This document shows, in pieces, positions 1 through 10,408 of a stretch of 64,000 nucleotides of DNA. A program made the translations under genes and the position numbers. This DNA is from Dichetophora obliterata. Its lineage: Eukaryota > Arthropoda > Insecta > Diptera > Sciomyzidae. The stretch is from assembly GCA_963920525.1 (NCBI GenBank), contig OY986438.1, positions 49,392,288 through 49,456,287 of the forward strand. Reading direction: 5' to 3'. Under the pieces are notes generated by a model that worked only from the letters and a program-made list of their open reading frames with translations, did not search any database and was not told where the DNA came from. Every line of letters starts with the position of its first letter. Positions within the stretch are counted from its first letter, which is position 1.

Positions 1-840
1 CCTGGATTAGGCGAGTAAAAATATGCAAAGATGAGGTTCACCCCCCACCCTTTGTGAGCTAAAGAGGAAAAACTTGATAATATGTGTCATTACGTCTTTC
101 TCTATATTTTATTTATCTCTAAACTGATTTCCAAAGTCAATAACATCTTAAAAAAAAGTCTGCATTTCCTTCAAACCAATGATACAAAAACCGTTTTCTA
201 ATTGTACCACACTAAAAGCTAACCGTTTTACGTGTGATAATTTAAAATGAAAAATTAGTTATGTTTGCATTGAGTACTCAAGTACTATGGCAAGATCAAA
301 AACCAAGTCGAAGTATAAAATAAAGTAATGAATAAGTTAGTATTTTTGACGAGAAGACTGCATGCATTTCATAAATCGATGAAAATATTGCTCCTGAAAG
401 AAGTGTTTAAAATGTACACACAAGGAACCTATTCGTTTCTAGAAATAAGCGACCGATGAAGGTTAAAGTACTTAGTAGTAAATGATAAAAACGAGCGGAA
501 CATTGTTTTAGTTTTCTTTAATGCCTGCGATCTTTAAATAAAGACGATTTTATCATTCCTGTAACCACTTAAAACACACACAAAATGCATACAAATCAAT
601 TTAATGACGTCATACCGTGTGACCTCAAGCAATTTTAACTTACTTTGAAGCCAAGTAGTATACAGAAACCAAAATTCTAGCTTCAAGTTTTATTTTTTCA
701 TTTTTCAATTGAAAAAGGGCACTTTTGACGGAATTGTCCATATATTGAACTAGATGAAATTTATTGAAATGAATCGCTACTAATATTTTTAAAACATTTT
801 TAATATTTTATTTTTTCAATTACACATTAGACCAGATTTC
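1..840. other. AT-rich stretch, nothing recognised
   Basis: No long open frame, tRNA-like fold, terminal repeat or splice-flanked coding segment was seen by eye. It could be intronic or upstream sequence of the channel gene whose last exon lies at 3415-3561, but no earlier exon was identified. Confidence 0.4.
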
Positions 841-882
841 TTTCATTCTTTCATTTCTTTCCAAACGTTGTCAGAGCCATAG

Positions 883-2517
883 ATATACAAAATTCCACTC
901 TCTCGGATAGCAATCAGCCACTGCCCTTTGTTGAGGGTGGATCTTCTGCAAATGCAGGAGATATACTTTCGAACGAGAGCAGTTAAAAGGGTACTTACAA
1001 ATCTGAACGTAAACAAAGCCTCTGGTCCTGATGGCATACCACCAATTGTGCTTAAAATGTGTGCTTCTTCGCTGGCTCGGCCTTTGCGCAACCTTTTCAA
1101 CATCTCCTACAGAACAGAAGTATTTCCATCTTGTTGGAAGGTGGCAAATGTCCAGCCGGTACCTAAAAAGGGTGATGCCACGAACTTCCGACCCATTGCG
1201 ATATGCTCTACGCTTTTTAAAGTTATGGAGAGCGTAATAAACTTCAACGTTGTGAACTATCTGGAGCGCAACCAACTGCTCAGTGACCGTCAATATGGTT
1301 TCCGTAGGGCTCGCTCTACTGGTGACCTTATGGCGTTCTTAACCGAAGAATGGAATAAATGCGTTCACTTTTTCGGCGAGAGCAGGGTTGTTGCTCTTGA
1401 TATTTCTAAAGCGTTCGACCGAGTGTGGCATAAAGCGCTCGTGTCAAAATTTGTTGCATATGGTTTTGGTGCCAACTTTGCTCGATGGATGACGTGTTTC
1501 CTCAAGGACAGAACGATTCGAGTCGTAGTTGACGGTATTTCGTCCGAGGAGTACGCAATTAACTCCGGAGTACCGCAGGGTTCAGTTCTATCGCCAACTT
1601 TGTTTCTGGTTTTTATCAACGACCTTCTGTCGTTGACGCATAACCCAATACATTCGTTTGCGGACGACAGCAGCATTTGTCATTCATATTCATTTAAAAA
1701 ATGCCCAAGCTCTATGGAGATTGAGAGAAAAAGGCAAAATATGAATGACACACTCCTAAATGATCTACAAAAAATCTCCGAGTGGGGTCTTGCTAATAGA
1801 GTAGAGTTCAATGCAAGCAAGACCCAGTGCTGTATGTTAACCCACAAGCGGATCGATTGCCCCTTAGTACCCCTCAATATGAATGGTGTGGATCTTGTGG
1901 AATCAGCCGCTCTTGACGTTCTGGGCATATCGATCAAGTGTGATCTTCGTTGGAATGATCATATTTTCGATGTGTCGAAAGAAGCGGGCAAGTGCCTAGG
2001 TTTTTTAAAACGGTGCAAAAAATATTTCACCTCAGCTGATCTTCGCATGATTTACACCTCATATATTAGACCGAAAATGGAGTACAATTCGCACATTTGT
2101 GCAGGGGCTTTAAGATCTTATTTGGAGCTTCTGGATCGAATTCAACGTCGTGCGATATATTTGATAGGGAATGAAAGTATTTCATCCTCTCTCAACTCTC
2201 TTGGGCATCGCCGCAATGTTGATTGCCTAAGCCTTCTGTATAGGTATTACCATGGGAAGTGTTCAAGCGAGATACATGACCTGACGCCACCAGCTCGTGT
2301 GTTTGCCAGGTCCACTCGGGCAGCTGTCCAAGCCCACCCCTTTACCATTGCGTCGATGCCCAATAGAACCTCTCATTACCGTGATAATTCGTTCTTTAGT
2401 CGCACGGTTAAGTTGTGGAATAGTCTCCCTGCGAGCGTGTTTCCCGGCAGTTTTAAGCTGTGCAAATTTAAAACAAATATTCACCGACACTACTCCATCT
2501 ATCCACCCTCCAACTAA
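883..2517 (+). CDS. LINE reverse transcriptase, partial, uninterrupted frame
   Basis: This fragment would copy the LINE RNA into the chromosome. It lacks an N-terminus: the first in-frame codon usable as a start is a TTG at 928, so there is no genuine start here. About 545 codons are open. RT motifs appear in order: KASGPDGIP with an FRPIA block, YGFRRARST, the palm motif ALDISKAFDRVWH (first catalytic Asp), GVPQGSVLSP, and FADDSS, the YADD-type catalytic box, near base 1660. The thumb and C-terminal extension follow (WNDHI, GFLKRC, RRAIYLIG, KLWNSLP). It ends in TAA and no RNase H domain follows, which fits CR1/Jockey-type LINEs. The intact frame over 1.6 kb suggests a fairly young copy. Clade assignment is from family memory only. 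Confidence 0.85.
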   Translation: MYKIPLSRIAISHCPLLRVDLLQMQEIYFRTRAVKRVLTNLNVNKASGPDGIPPIVLKMCASSLARPLRNLFNISYRTEVFPSCWKVANVQPVPKKGDATNFRPIAICSTLFKVMESVINFNVVNYLERNQLLSDRQYGFRRARSTGDLMAFLTEEWNKCVHFFGESRVVALDISKAFDRVWHKALVSKFVAYGFGANFARWMTCFLKDRTIRVVVDGISSEEYAINSGVPQGSVLSPTLFLVFINDLLSLTHNPIHSFADDSSICHSYSFKKCPSSMEIERKRQNMNDTLLNDLQKISEWGLANRVEFNASKTQCCMLTHKRIDCPLVPLNMNGVDLVESAALDVLGISIKCDLRWNDHIFDVSKEAGKCLGFLKRCKKYFTSADLRMIYTSYIRPKMEYNSHICAGALRSYLELLDRIQRRAIYLIGNESISSSLNSLGHRRNVDCLSLLYRYYHGKCSSEIHDLTPPARVFARSTRAAVQAHPFTIASMPNRTSHYRDNSFFSRTVKLWNSLPASVFPGSFKLCKFKTNIHRHYSIYPPSN

Positions 2518-2603
2518 CTATCACCCATCTTCCGAATCAACACAATGCTTACGCATTTATAGGGGGCATCCCCTGAGCGTTGGTTTAGTCTAAAAAAAAA
2601 AAA
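883..2603 (+). mobile_element. 5'-truncated non-LTR retrotransposon (LINE, CR1/Jockey-like)
   Basis: The insertion contains the reverse transcriptase part of a LINE, a short 3' UTR and a 12-base A tail (2592-2603). The frame opens after a stop at 880-882 and enters directly upstream of the RT domain, so the endonuclease and ORF1 are missing, as expected of 5' truncation during target-primed reverse transcription. No target-site duplication could be assigned by eye. The exact 5' edge is uncertain by some tens of bases. Confidence 0.8.
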
Positions 2604-3414
2604 CAATATATTTGATCGAGTAAATTTTGAGAAAAGGAGCGTTTGTTATTTTTTCCTATAATTTCCCATGAAATAACTTGAAATAACTACGTATTTCTGA
2701 TTGTCTTTTACAAGGCCATTTCACAAACTTTTAAGAGAGAAAGTTTCACAGAAAAAATATTATAATATGTATCTACCTAGTAAACAAAATAAAATTTGTT
2801 TCTAATCACTGGGATTTTTTCCGAAATTTCCCCAAAATGATTGGAGTTATCAGATTTAGAGATAAATAAGTGTTAAATTTGATGCATTTATGAAAGCTTA
2901 TGCCAACGTTGTCGCCTTTGACGAAACATTTTAACGTTTAAACTGGTAAAATCCTGCATACAAACCTAAACTGCTGTTTCTCCAAATGCGCCATATATTT
3001 AGGAGCACAGCTCAGTAAGTGAAAAAACTGAAAAACATAGTTTTTTTTTAAAAACCTACATGCTGGCATCTTTCAAATTTTTAGGCATATTTTTTACTAA
3101 TATCTTATAAAACTCAAAAATCTAGTTTCGCCTTTTTTACAAAATTCGGCTCTTTTTATTATTATGTAACATGTAACATTAATGGTTATTCACTTTGCAG
3201 AGAAATTTTTTAAAGAAGACTACGCTGTCCGCCATCATATAAAACCTACGGAAATATTTCAAAATCTTTCGAAATGGAATACCTACTCGTATATTGGAGT
3301 GTTTTTTTATCACATTTATAAATTTTGACTGGCCAATCTTTTTCAAACATTAACTACTGATTGAATTTTTCATTTATGTACAACTAATGCTAACTTTATT
3401 TCCATCTCTTTCAG
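2604..3414. other. AT-rich stretch, probably intron of the channel gene
   Basis: No coding signal was seen. It ends in a polypyrimidine tract and CAG (3402-3414, TTTCCATCTCTTTCAG type) directly before the exon at 3415, so at least the 3' part is likely the last intron of that gene. Confidence 0.5.
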
Positions 3415-3561
3415 ACATGTTTCGTTCAGGTGCGCAAAAAGGAACCGCCACATCCTATACGAGTTGCGAAAACGATCGATGTCATTGCCAGAATCACATT
3501 TCCAACGGCCTATTCAATTTTCCTCATATTCTTTTTTGTACACTATAAAGGATTTTCATAG
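3415..3561 (+). CDS. Last coding exon of a Cys-loop ligand-gated anion channel subunit
   Basis: This is the only host coding exon recognised. After a good splice acceptor (CAG ending at 3414) the frame reads TCFVQVRKKEPPHPIRVAKT, then IDVIARITFPTAYSIFLIFF, then FVHYKGFS and a TAG stop at 3559-3561. A basic linker followed by an ID-x2-(A/S)R-I-x-FP motif and a hydrophobic helix is the signature of the end of the M3-M4 loop and the fourth membrane segment of GABA, glutamate, histamine and pH-gated chloride channel subunits. The product would be a pentameric plasma-membrane channel subunit. The exon is under 50 codons, phase 0 at the acceptor. Upstream exons are not in the window or were not recognised, so the subunit cannot be named. 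The M4 end (FFFVHYKG) is less typical than the usual NxxYW. Confidence 0.68.
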   Translation, partial: TCFVQVRKKEPPHPIRVAKTIDVIARITFPTAYSIFLIFFFVHYKGFS

Positions 3562-5262
3562 AAGTTAATGTTTTTCTAAAATGTTAGAAAACTCAACCAT
3601 AGAAAAAGAAAAAAATATTTTTAAACAAATGCATAAAATGGATTATTTACAAAATTAATTCTAGGCATTAACTTAATTTTGCGTATATATAAAACGTTTG
3701 TATGTATGAGATGATTATAAAATTCAATTAAATAGATTAGCTAATTATACACTAACAATGAGATTAAAAAAAAAGAAACAGGAAAAGAAGAAGAAATAGA
3801 TATTATATTATATATTTAAAACAGATACAGTTATGATATTTATTGTTATTGCCTTTCAAACGTTTTTCAAAACACTTTTGTTTATTTTTGATTAGTATTA
3901 AGCTCAAGATTGTTTAAAGTTGTAAGACATGAAATTTTTATTATATAAAACGATACACGATAAAATGGGAAACATGAAAAATCTAGTGATACATTTAAAC
4001 AAAAACAGAACAAATACAAGAAAACACACAAAAATAAATTGAAAAAAAAAAAAAACAAAAAATGTTTAATGTAATTTTCTTACCTTTGTTTAAGTTAAGT
4101 GAATAAAAAATATTAACATTATATTCTGAAATTTTGCACATATGTGATGATATAGCATTATATTAAATCAACTCGACTTTAAAAATAAAAAACTGTGAAT
4201 ATAACATTTTCTTATATAAAAAAACAAGCATAAATGTAAAGTACTATAATGATATTAATGATGTAAGAATATCATTAGAGCAACGTTGAAGTGTAATGGT
4301 AATTTCTTGATTTTCAACCTTTATTACATTTGATCTTTTGAGTATTCTGTTTATTTGTTTGTTTAAATACTTACCGTTTTGTTGTTTTTTTTTTTTTTGC
4401 TACTTAACTGCCATTATTAGTAATCTACTACTCCTTATAAATTCAATACGAAAATCTATTTACTTTTATAGAATATTTTGGGAGAATAAGGGCCAGTTTT
4501 TTAATGTTGCTTCTGGTTAATGTTGGATTCTAGTTAACTTTAACCGCGTTAAGCTCATTAACATTGAGCACCCAGTTTTTCAGCTAAGCCTTGTACTATG
4601 ACCTAATTTATAGCTAAACTATTTAAAAACCATAGTTTTGACACAGAATTGCTTAGTAAAATTAGAGTTACTTAACCAGAGCTTAAAGCGCACACACCGC
4701 CCACACACAAAAAAAAATTATAAAAACATTATGACTACATACAGAGACTACAAGAAGTAAGATATTCTAGAAAGCTTAAACACTCTTGCTCATACTTCAT
4801 GCACTAATGGCTTAAATGGCTTCATGCACTCAGCTTAAAATAAAAAGCGCTTTATATCAAAGCAAATCATGATACTTCAAAAAATGCATTCTTGTAGGAC
4901 ATGCGGAATGTTTGTTGAGATTTTTCAAAATATTCTCTCAGAATATTTCTAAAATTCTCACCCAATCTTAATTTAAATTATATATTTAATTAAAACCTTC
5001 TCTGTAAATAAATAGATTTAATTTAAATATGGTTTTTAAAAAGTAAGCAAGCTGTAAATAAAAAAGGATCTTTATGTTACTCCCCTTTTCTAAAAACTTA
5101 GTATTCGTTGATACCAAACTTTATCCCAAAAAATAAATAGAAAATTGACTTTATGCAACAGTTTCAGAGATAATGGAAGAAATTGCAAATATATCAGGTT
5201 TCTAGAAGTCATTAGGCCCCATAGCCATACCCACTAAAAGTTATTTCATTTTCAGCTTAGTC
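3562..5262. other. 3' UTR and AT-rich intergenic DNA
   Basis: Directly after the channel stop codon the sequence is very A-rich, with several AATAAA hexamers (for example 4102-4107), so an AT-rich 3' UTR of several hundred bases is likely; the poly(A) site cannot be chosen by eye. Near 4492-4580 a GGGCCAGTTTTTTAATG stretch resembles the ends of the element at 13734-14639, but no partner end was found. No other gene was seen. Confidence 0.4.
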
Positions 5263-5500
5263 AGGTGATTTTTGAAGTGAAACTTCTTTAGCCCCATTAT
5301 GATTTGAAACTCGTTGAAACGAAATAGCGACAGCAAAAAGAGACAAACATATACATCTATAGCATTTATCCTTCAAGAAAATGAGATAGAAAAGAAACCA
5401 CAACTTAGCATGTACACAAACCAATTTCAAAGACATTTTATACGTTGCAGTAGCTGTTGAACTGGAATATTAAGTGCAACTAGGACAAGTGTCTACTTTA
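5263..5500 (+). repeat. Dispersed repeat, inverted partner at 47643-47830
   Basis: The segment containing GTACACAAACCAATTTCAAA and GTTGCAGTAGCTGTTGAACT reads in reverse complement at 47643-47830, with the same order of shared blocks (AGACAAACATATACATCT, the TACACAAACC block, then GCAGTAGCTGTTGAACTG) and clear divergence between them. Function and family unknown. Confidence 0.5.
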
Positions 5501-5769
5501 AGGCAAATTTGTAAAAGCCATTCTTTTTTACCCATAGTTTTTGATTGGAAAGAGATATTGGGGTCATTTGTTCACACAAATAATTTTTTTTACTATTATT
5601 ACTCGTATATATAGCACAATTAAATACTCAAAAAACAGCGGAGCGTTTGCATCAGCAGTCAAAACTCTGATTTGCAAGTCTTTTTCTTATTCTAAGGTAA
5701 CGATGTGTTTTGAAAAAGTCGTTGTACTAAAAATTTTGAAAATATGTGAATGTTTTCGGTGTCAAAATA

Positions 5770-7055
5770 TTGGGGGTTGGAATTAGTTTTAAAGGTTTTC
5801 TAAGAGATGGCGTAACTATCAATAGATCGCATCGGGCACACCTGTGACTATATTCATTTCAAAGCACATTGTCTAAGCTTCATTTTTTAGTATGTGTCAT
5901 TCCACTGAAGTGTAAACAACATATATTTTTTTCTCTGTGAACATGTCGACTTTCGTTCCAACAAAACGCAATTTGCGGGAAGGTTTACTTTTGTGCTTCC
6001 ATTTGAAGAAAAAAGCGGTTGAAGCACAACGCACGCTTACTGAGGCTTACGGGGACTATGCTCCATCGATTTCTACTTGTGAGTACTGGTTCCGTCGGTT
6101 TAAAAGTGGTGATTTTGATACGGAAGACAAAGAGCGTCCGGGCCAGCCGAAAAAGTTTGAAGATGAGGAATTGGAGGCTTTGCTCGATGAAGACCCGTGT
6201 CAAACCCTTCAAGAATTGTCAGAATCATTGGGAGTCGACTTATCAACGGTCGGCAAACGCTTGAAGGCCATGGGAATGATTCAAAAGCAAGGAAATTGGG
6301 TGCCGTACCAGTTGAAGCCGAGAGACGTTGAACGGCGATTTTGCATGTGCGAACAACTGCTTCAACGGCATAAAAGGAAGATTTTTTTGCATCGTATTGT
6401 CACTGGCGATGAAAAGTGGATCCATTACGATAATCCTAAGCGAAAAAAATCGTGGGGACCAGCCGGCCATGCATCAACATCGAGGGCCAAGCCGAATATT
6501 CATGGCGCCAAGCTTATGCTGTGTATTTGGTGGGATCAGAAGGGTGTCGTGTACTATGAGCTGCTAAAACCTAACGAAACCATCACTGGGGAACGCTACC
6601 AACAACAATTGATGCAATTGAGCCGAGCATTAAAGGTTAAACGGCCGAAGATGCCAAAAGACACGACAAAGTGGTTTTTCAACATGACAACGCACGGCCA
6701 CATGTTGCAAGAACCGTCAAGGAAACGTTGGAGGCGCTGAATTGGGATGTGCTACCCCACCCGCCTTATAGCCCAGACATAGCCCCTTCCGACTACCACC
6801 TATTCAGATCGATGACGCATGGCTTGGCTGAGCAGCGCTTCACTTCTTACGAGGATACCAAAAAATGGGTCGATTCGTGGATTGCCTCAAAAGACGAATC
6901 GTTCTTCCGGCGCGGAATCCATATGCTGCCAGAAAGATGGGAATATGTTGTAGCTAACGATGGACAATACTTTGAATAATATACATTGTACCGTTGTTTC
7001 TAAATAAATGCTCAAAAACCGAAAAAAAACCTTTAAAATTAATTCCAACCCCCAA
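5770..7055 (+). mobile_element. mariner transposon, mauritiana (Mos1-like) type, complete ends
   Basis: Both terminal inverted repeats are readable: TTGGGGGTTGGAATTAGTTT at the left and, in reverse complement, TTGGGGGTTGGAATTAATTT at the right, with about 30 bases matching except one. A TA dinucleotide flanks each side (5768-5769, 7056-7057), the mariner target duplication. The span is 1286 bp, the usual size of Mos1-type elements. The only clear defect is a frameshift in the transposase, so this is a recent insertion into the older family A repeat. Confidence 0.93.
5943..6979 (+). pseudogene. mariner transposase (DD34D), one frameshift
   Basis: The enzyme would bind the terminal repeats and cut and paste the element. 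The frame starts at ATG 5943 (MSTFVPTK); an N-terminal paired helix-turn-helix region includes CEYWFRRFKSGDF and DLSTVGKRL, then the linker WVPYQL and first catalytic Asp in VTGDEKWI. Near 6650-6653 one base appears to be lost, between RPK and the continuing AKRHDKVVFQHDNARPH, which contains the second Asp. The third is in APSDYHLF, 34 residues later, giving DD34D. The C-terminus ends ..VANDGQYFE with TAA at 6977-6979. All three catalytic residues survive, so this copy is inactive only because of the frameshift, as far as can be seen. Confidence 0.93.
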
Positions 7056-7309
7056 TATCAGAAATTTTCCAAATTAAATAGGAAAAAAATCCAATGTTAA
7101 GAAGTACTACAATAACAAAATTTACGTTAGTTGAAAAAGGGCGGAAGAGGTGTAGTCAAATCTAAGTATACCAATACCTAATCAAAGATGCACATAATGT
7201 ATGCAGGATGTGTACTAAAATTGAGTTAAATCCGATCCCCCATTTAGATTTGTATTAAGGTCAAATAAACAGAAAAATAGTTTTATAACGTAGATACATA
7301 GATGGCATA

Positions 7310-7850
7310 GAGAGCCAATAGTATAAAAAAGATTTTAAGCCATAACTTTTGATTGGGGAAATTTTTTCATATAAATTCTTTTTGAGACTTGACTATTTTG
7401 AAAATATAAATTTGGCCAAAGAAATTATAGGGAGTATTCTTGATGTTTTGATGACAAAGTCAGCTTAACAATTTTTGCGAAAAATTGGAAAAATTTGTAC
7501 AAATGAATGTTATGTCATGTAGTCAGAAATGCAATTTTTACTTGTTTTTAGTTTTACCACAAAAGCAACTTTTAGTAATTTTTTTAACAAAAATTCAATA
7601 ATTTTGACCTTTTGTGTACAATAGATAAAAAATGTATGCACAGACCTAACAGATCAAACTACTTTTGTAAACTGCTTTATTGAACTTTTTAAAAAAAAAC
7701 TTTAATTAAATGTATTTGAAAACAGCGGACATATCGAAATTAAAAATATTGATTTTCAAGTCGATTTTTTCTCATTCTTTGGTAATGATGTTTATGAAAA
7801 AGTCACTGTGCTCAAAATTTCAACAGTTTTCTGAATATTTTACTTATACA
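7310..7850 (+). repeat. Dispersed repeat family A, copy 2
   Basis: It shares with the copy at 30153-31033 the ordered blocks TAACTTTTGATTGG, TTGATGTTTTGATGACAAA, ATGCAATTTTTA, TTATTGAACTTTT, TTTGGTAATGATGTTT and AAAAAGTC. It is strongly diverged and non-coding. Sequence 7850-8426 continues without a recognisable feature. Confidence 0.55.
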
Positions 7851-8999
7851 ATGCGCCATGCACATACTTTTTTTAACCATAGTTCGTAAATTACTTTTGA
7901 AACCTGTAAAAAAATGTTCCAATTTTTGGCCTATAATAAGATACAAAATTGTTATTACCTTAAAATTACAGAAACGGTAGATCAGAAACTATATCATTTC
8001 CATGATACTTTCAATCAAATTTTTTTTTTATTTGCACTGAAAGTTTGTATGTGCAATTATAGGTACGTTTTTACACCGCAAGTACAAAGCTTAAATCCTT
8101 TGATGTATGTAAAAAAGTTGCATAAAAAAGATGTATTTCTCTTTCGCAAGGAAAAAATTGTGTTTTGAGAAAAACAGTAAAAATAACTATCTCAAAAGTA
8201 AATATAGACATAAACTAACAATATATTGCCAAAACTAAAGGTAGGACAAAACTCTTGATTGTTATCTGATAGTCTAACTTTCTGTGGTATTGATTATAGT
8301 GTTAATGTTGTGATTTAATTTGGCGAATTAATAATTTGCATATTTTAAGCATATGTCTTTTCCAAATCTGACAAACTTCTATGATGAGTTTTCTGCAGAT
8401 TACATTATGGTTAAGATTTTACGACAATGGCTCACATTGGCCACATATTTAAAGATTTTTGAAGACAAATTTTTGCTTCAAATACCTACATATTAAAGAT
8501 AGACAAGCAAAAAAAAACAGCATTGTAAATTTTTTTTTTAAATTTTTTTTTTAATATGAGGGCTGAAAGTTTGGCAAAAATTTAACAAAAAAAATAGTAA
8601 AATTTTTAACCAAGTTCAAACATTTGTTGTATAATTTCTATAAGGAATTTAATATGTTTAATATTTAAATGTATTAGATTAAAATAAAATAATCAGAAGA
8701 AATCAACAACTTCAGATTATATTCAAACCTCATATTTTAAGAAAATCATTAAAAATTTGCATTTTTTAAAAATTTGTTTTTAATAAAATGGAAAAAACGA
8801 AAGTAATCGCAGCGGTTTTCCATGATAAAACGGTATATACTTTGTGGGTTATTTTATCATACTAATAAAAACGAATTTGGGTGCCACCATGTGCCTCCCA
8901 CAATATGTTTTGAGAAATACTAAAATAGTAACGGAAACCCAAATGGTTTTTTATCTGTTTATTTTTATCTTTATTTATTTGTTTTGGGCATAGATGGGC

Positions 9000-9527
9000 A
9001 TAATGCATTGAATTGATAGTGCAATAAAAATATTATTAATACAATGCGCTAATTTAGTGGTAAAACAAATCTGATTTCCATTAACATAACATGTTAATGT
9101 TACATGCATATTACATGTAACATTAACATGTACAATATTATGCAATATTATACAATATTATGCATGCAGTCGCTAACAGCTTATTTTATGCAGTGCATAT
9201 TTTCAACTTTAGCGCTTTTAACAACAAAACTAACAGGATAAAATTGCATTACCATTGACATGTAATGGTAATGACGATTAACATGTAATGGTAGTGGGAA
9301 AAAATTGCGTTACCATTAATGTGGAAAAAAATTGCATTACCACTAGCATTTAGTGTTAATAAAAAATTATGATGGCAATGATAAAGTTTGCAATTTTAGT
9401 GGAAATTTAAGTTTCTCTCATTACCATTTAAAATTAGTGGTTATGCAAACGTTTTCCATTAACATGTAATGTTAATAATGTTTTAATGTCTAATGTTTTA
9501 TACATATTATGTACAATATTATACATA
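9000..9527. repeat. Degenerate palindromic GTAATGGTAATG-type repeat plus extra Tc1 end fragment
   Basis: Words such as CATTAACATGTAATGGTAAT, TTACCATT and ATTAACATGTAATG recur on both strands, with interspersed ATACAATATTATGCA units. The stretch 9100-9240 is repeated at about 9465-9600: both contain ACAATATTAT(G/A)CA followed by AGCTTATTTT and GCAGTGCATA(T/C)TTTCAACTTTA. A second fragment of the Tc1-like terminus therefore precedes the real left end at 9528. This looks like a partial tandem duplication of the left end. Confidence 0.6.
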
Positions 9528-9721
9528 CAATGGCTCACAGCTTATTTTGCAGTGCATACTTTCAACTTTAAGGCTATATAACAACAAAATTAACAAGAAT
9601 AAAAAAAAGTTTATGGTATCATTTAAAACAGCAAGAAGTCTAATTTAAGAAAGGATCTTCATTTTTGTAAAAAACATATATTTAGTTTGTTAAGAAATAA
9701 GAGAACGGAAAATGCTGCTTA

Positions 9722-10012
9722 ATGCATTGAACACCTTGACGACGACAGCAACAGTGCGTCAAATGTCAAATTATTTGTACATGCTTTTCTTATGGAGGTG
9801 AATGTGGTGAAAATGTTGCAACGACAATGAGTGATAGCAACAAAGTCGCTGTCGTCGGTTTAGAATTTTTTCCTAATTTGACGTGCGACAACAGAGCAAT
9901 ATAAGTGTTTGTGTATACGTGAATGAAACAATCTAATGATACTTCCAGATTGTTGTTTCTTTCTTCGTGTTGTTTCGCACTGTTGCAGTCGTCGTCAATG
10001 TGTTCAGTTCAT
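9722..10012 (+). mobile_element. MITE copy 1 inside the left Tc1 terminal repeat
   Basis: About 290 bp with its own inverted ends: TTGAACACCTTGACGACGAC at the left and GTCGTCGTCAATGTGTTCAG at the right. It interrupts the Tc1 arm: the right arm reads GCTTAATTTAATCTCG where the left arm reads GCTTAATG..MITE..TTTCATCTCG. The exact target duplication is ambiguous (possibly AT). It has no coding capacity. Confidence 0.78.
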
Positions 10013-10082
10013 CATTTCATCTCGCAGCTTATTTTATGCAGTCTCTTCTCCCTGTTATGGTACTCTAATGCTTCGTAGTGTA

Positions 10083-10365
10083 ATGTACTGAACACATTGA
10101 CGACGACTGCAATATTGCGAAACAACATGAAGAAAGAAACAACAATCTGGAAGTATCATTAGATTGTTTCATTCACGTATACACAAACACTTATATTTGC
10201 TCTGTTGTCGCACGTCAAATTAGAAACAATTCTAAGCCGACGACAGCGACTTTGTTGCAATCACTCATTGTCGTTGCAACATTTTCACCATATTCACGAA
10301 AAGCATGTAAAAAGAATTTGACATTTGATGCAATGTTGTTGTCGTCGTCAATGTGTTCAGTACAT
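10083..10365 (-). mobile_element. MITE copy 2, inverted relative to copy 1
   Basis: The same MITE as 9722-10012 in opposite orientation, separated from it by about 70 bp of Tc1 sequence. It starts ATGTACTGAACACATTGACG and ends with the reverse complement. Shared internal words include AGTATCATTAGATTGTTTCA and TCATTGTCGTTGCAACATTT. The two copies look roughly 90% identical, so together they form a near-continuous hairpin of about 280-bp arms. Confidence 0.78.
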
Positions 10366-10408
10366 AATAATGTGCTGCTTCAAGTGTCTTCTTCTATAAT
10401 TTTTTAAA

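Larger units (their letters stand above)
5520..7300 (+). repeat. Old dispersed repeat (family A), copy 1, split by a mariner
   Basis: The flanks of the mariner at 5770-7055 join into a sequence that matches other copies at about 7310-7850, 30153-31033 and, reversed, 44225-44945. Shared landmarks are TTGATTGGAAAGAGATATTG, a GGTAACGATG block, AAAAAGTCGTTGTACT, a CCGTTTAGATTTGT-like block and the ATAGTTTTATAACG-type tail. No coding capacity remains. Such TTTAGATTTGTATAAAG tails are common at the ends of non-autonomous insect elements, but the family is not known to me. Confidence 0.6.
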
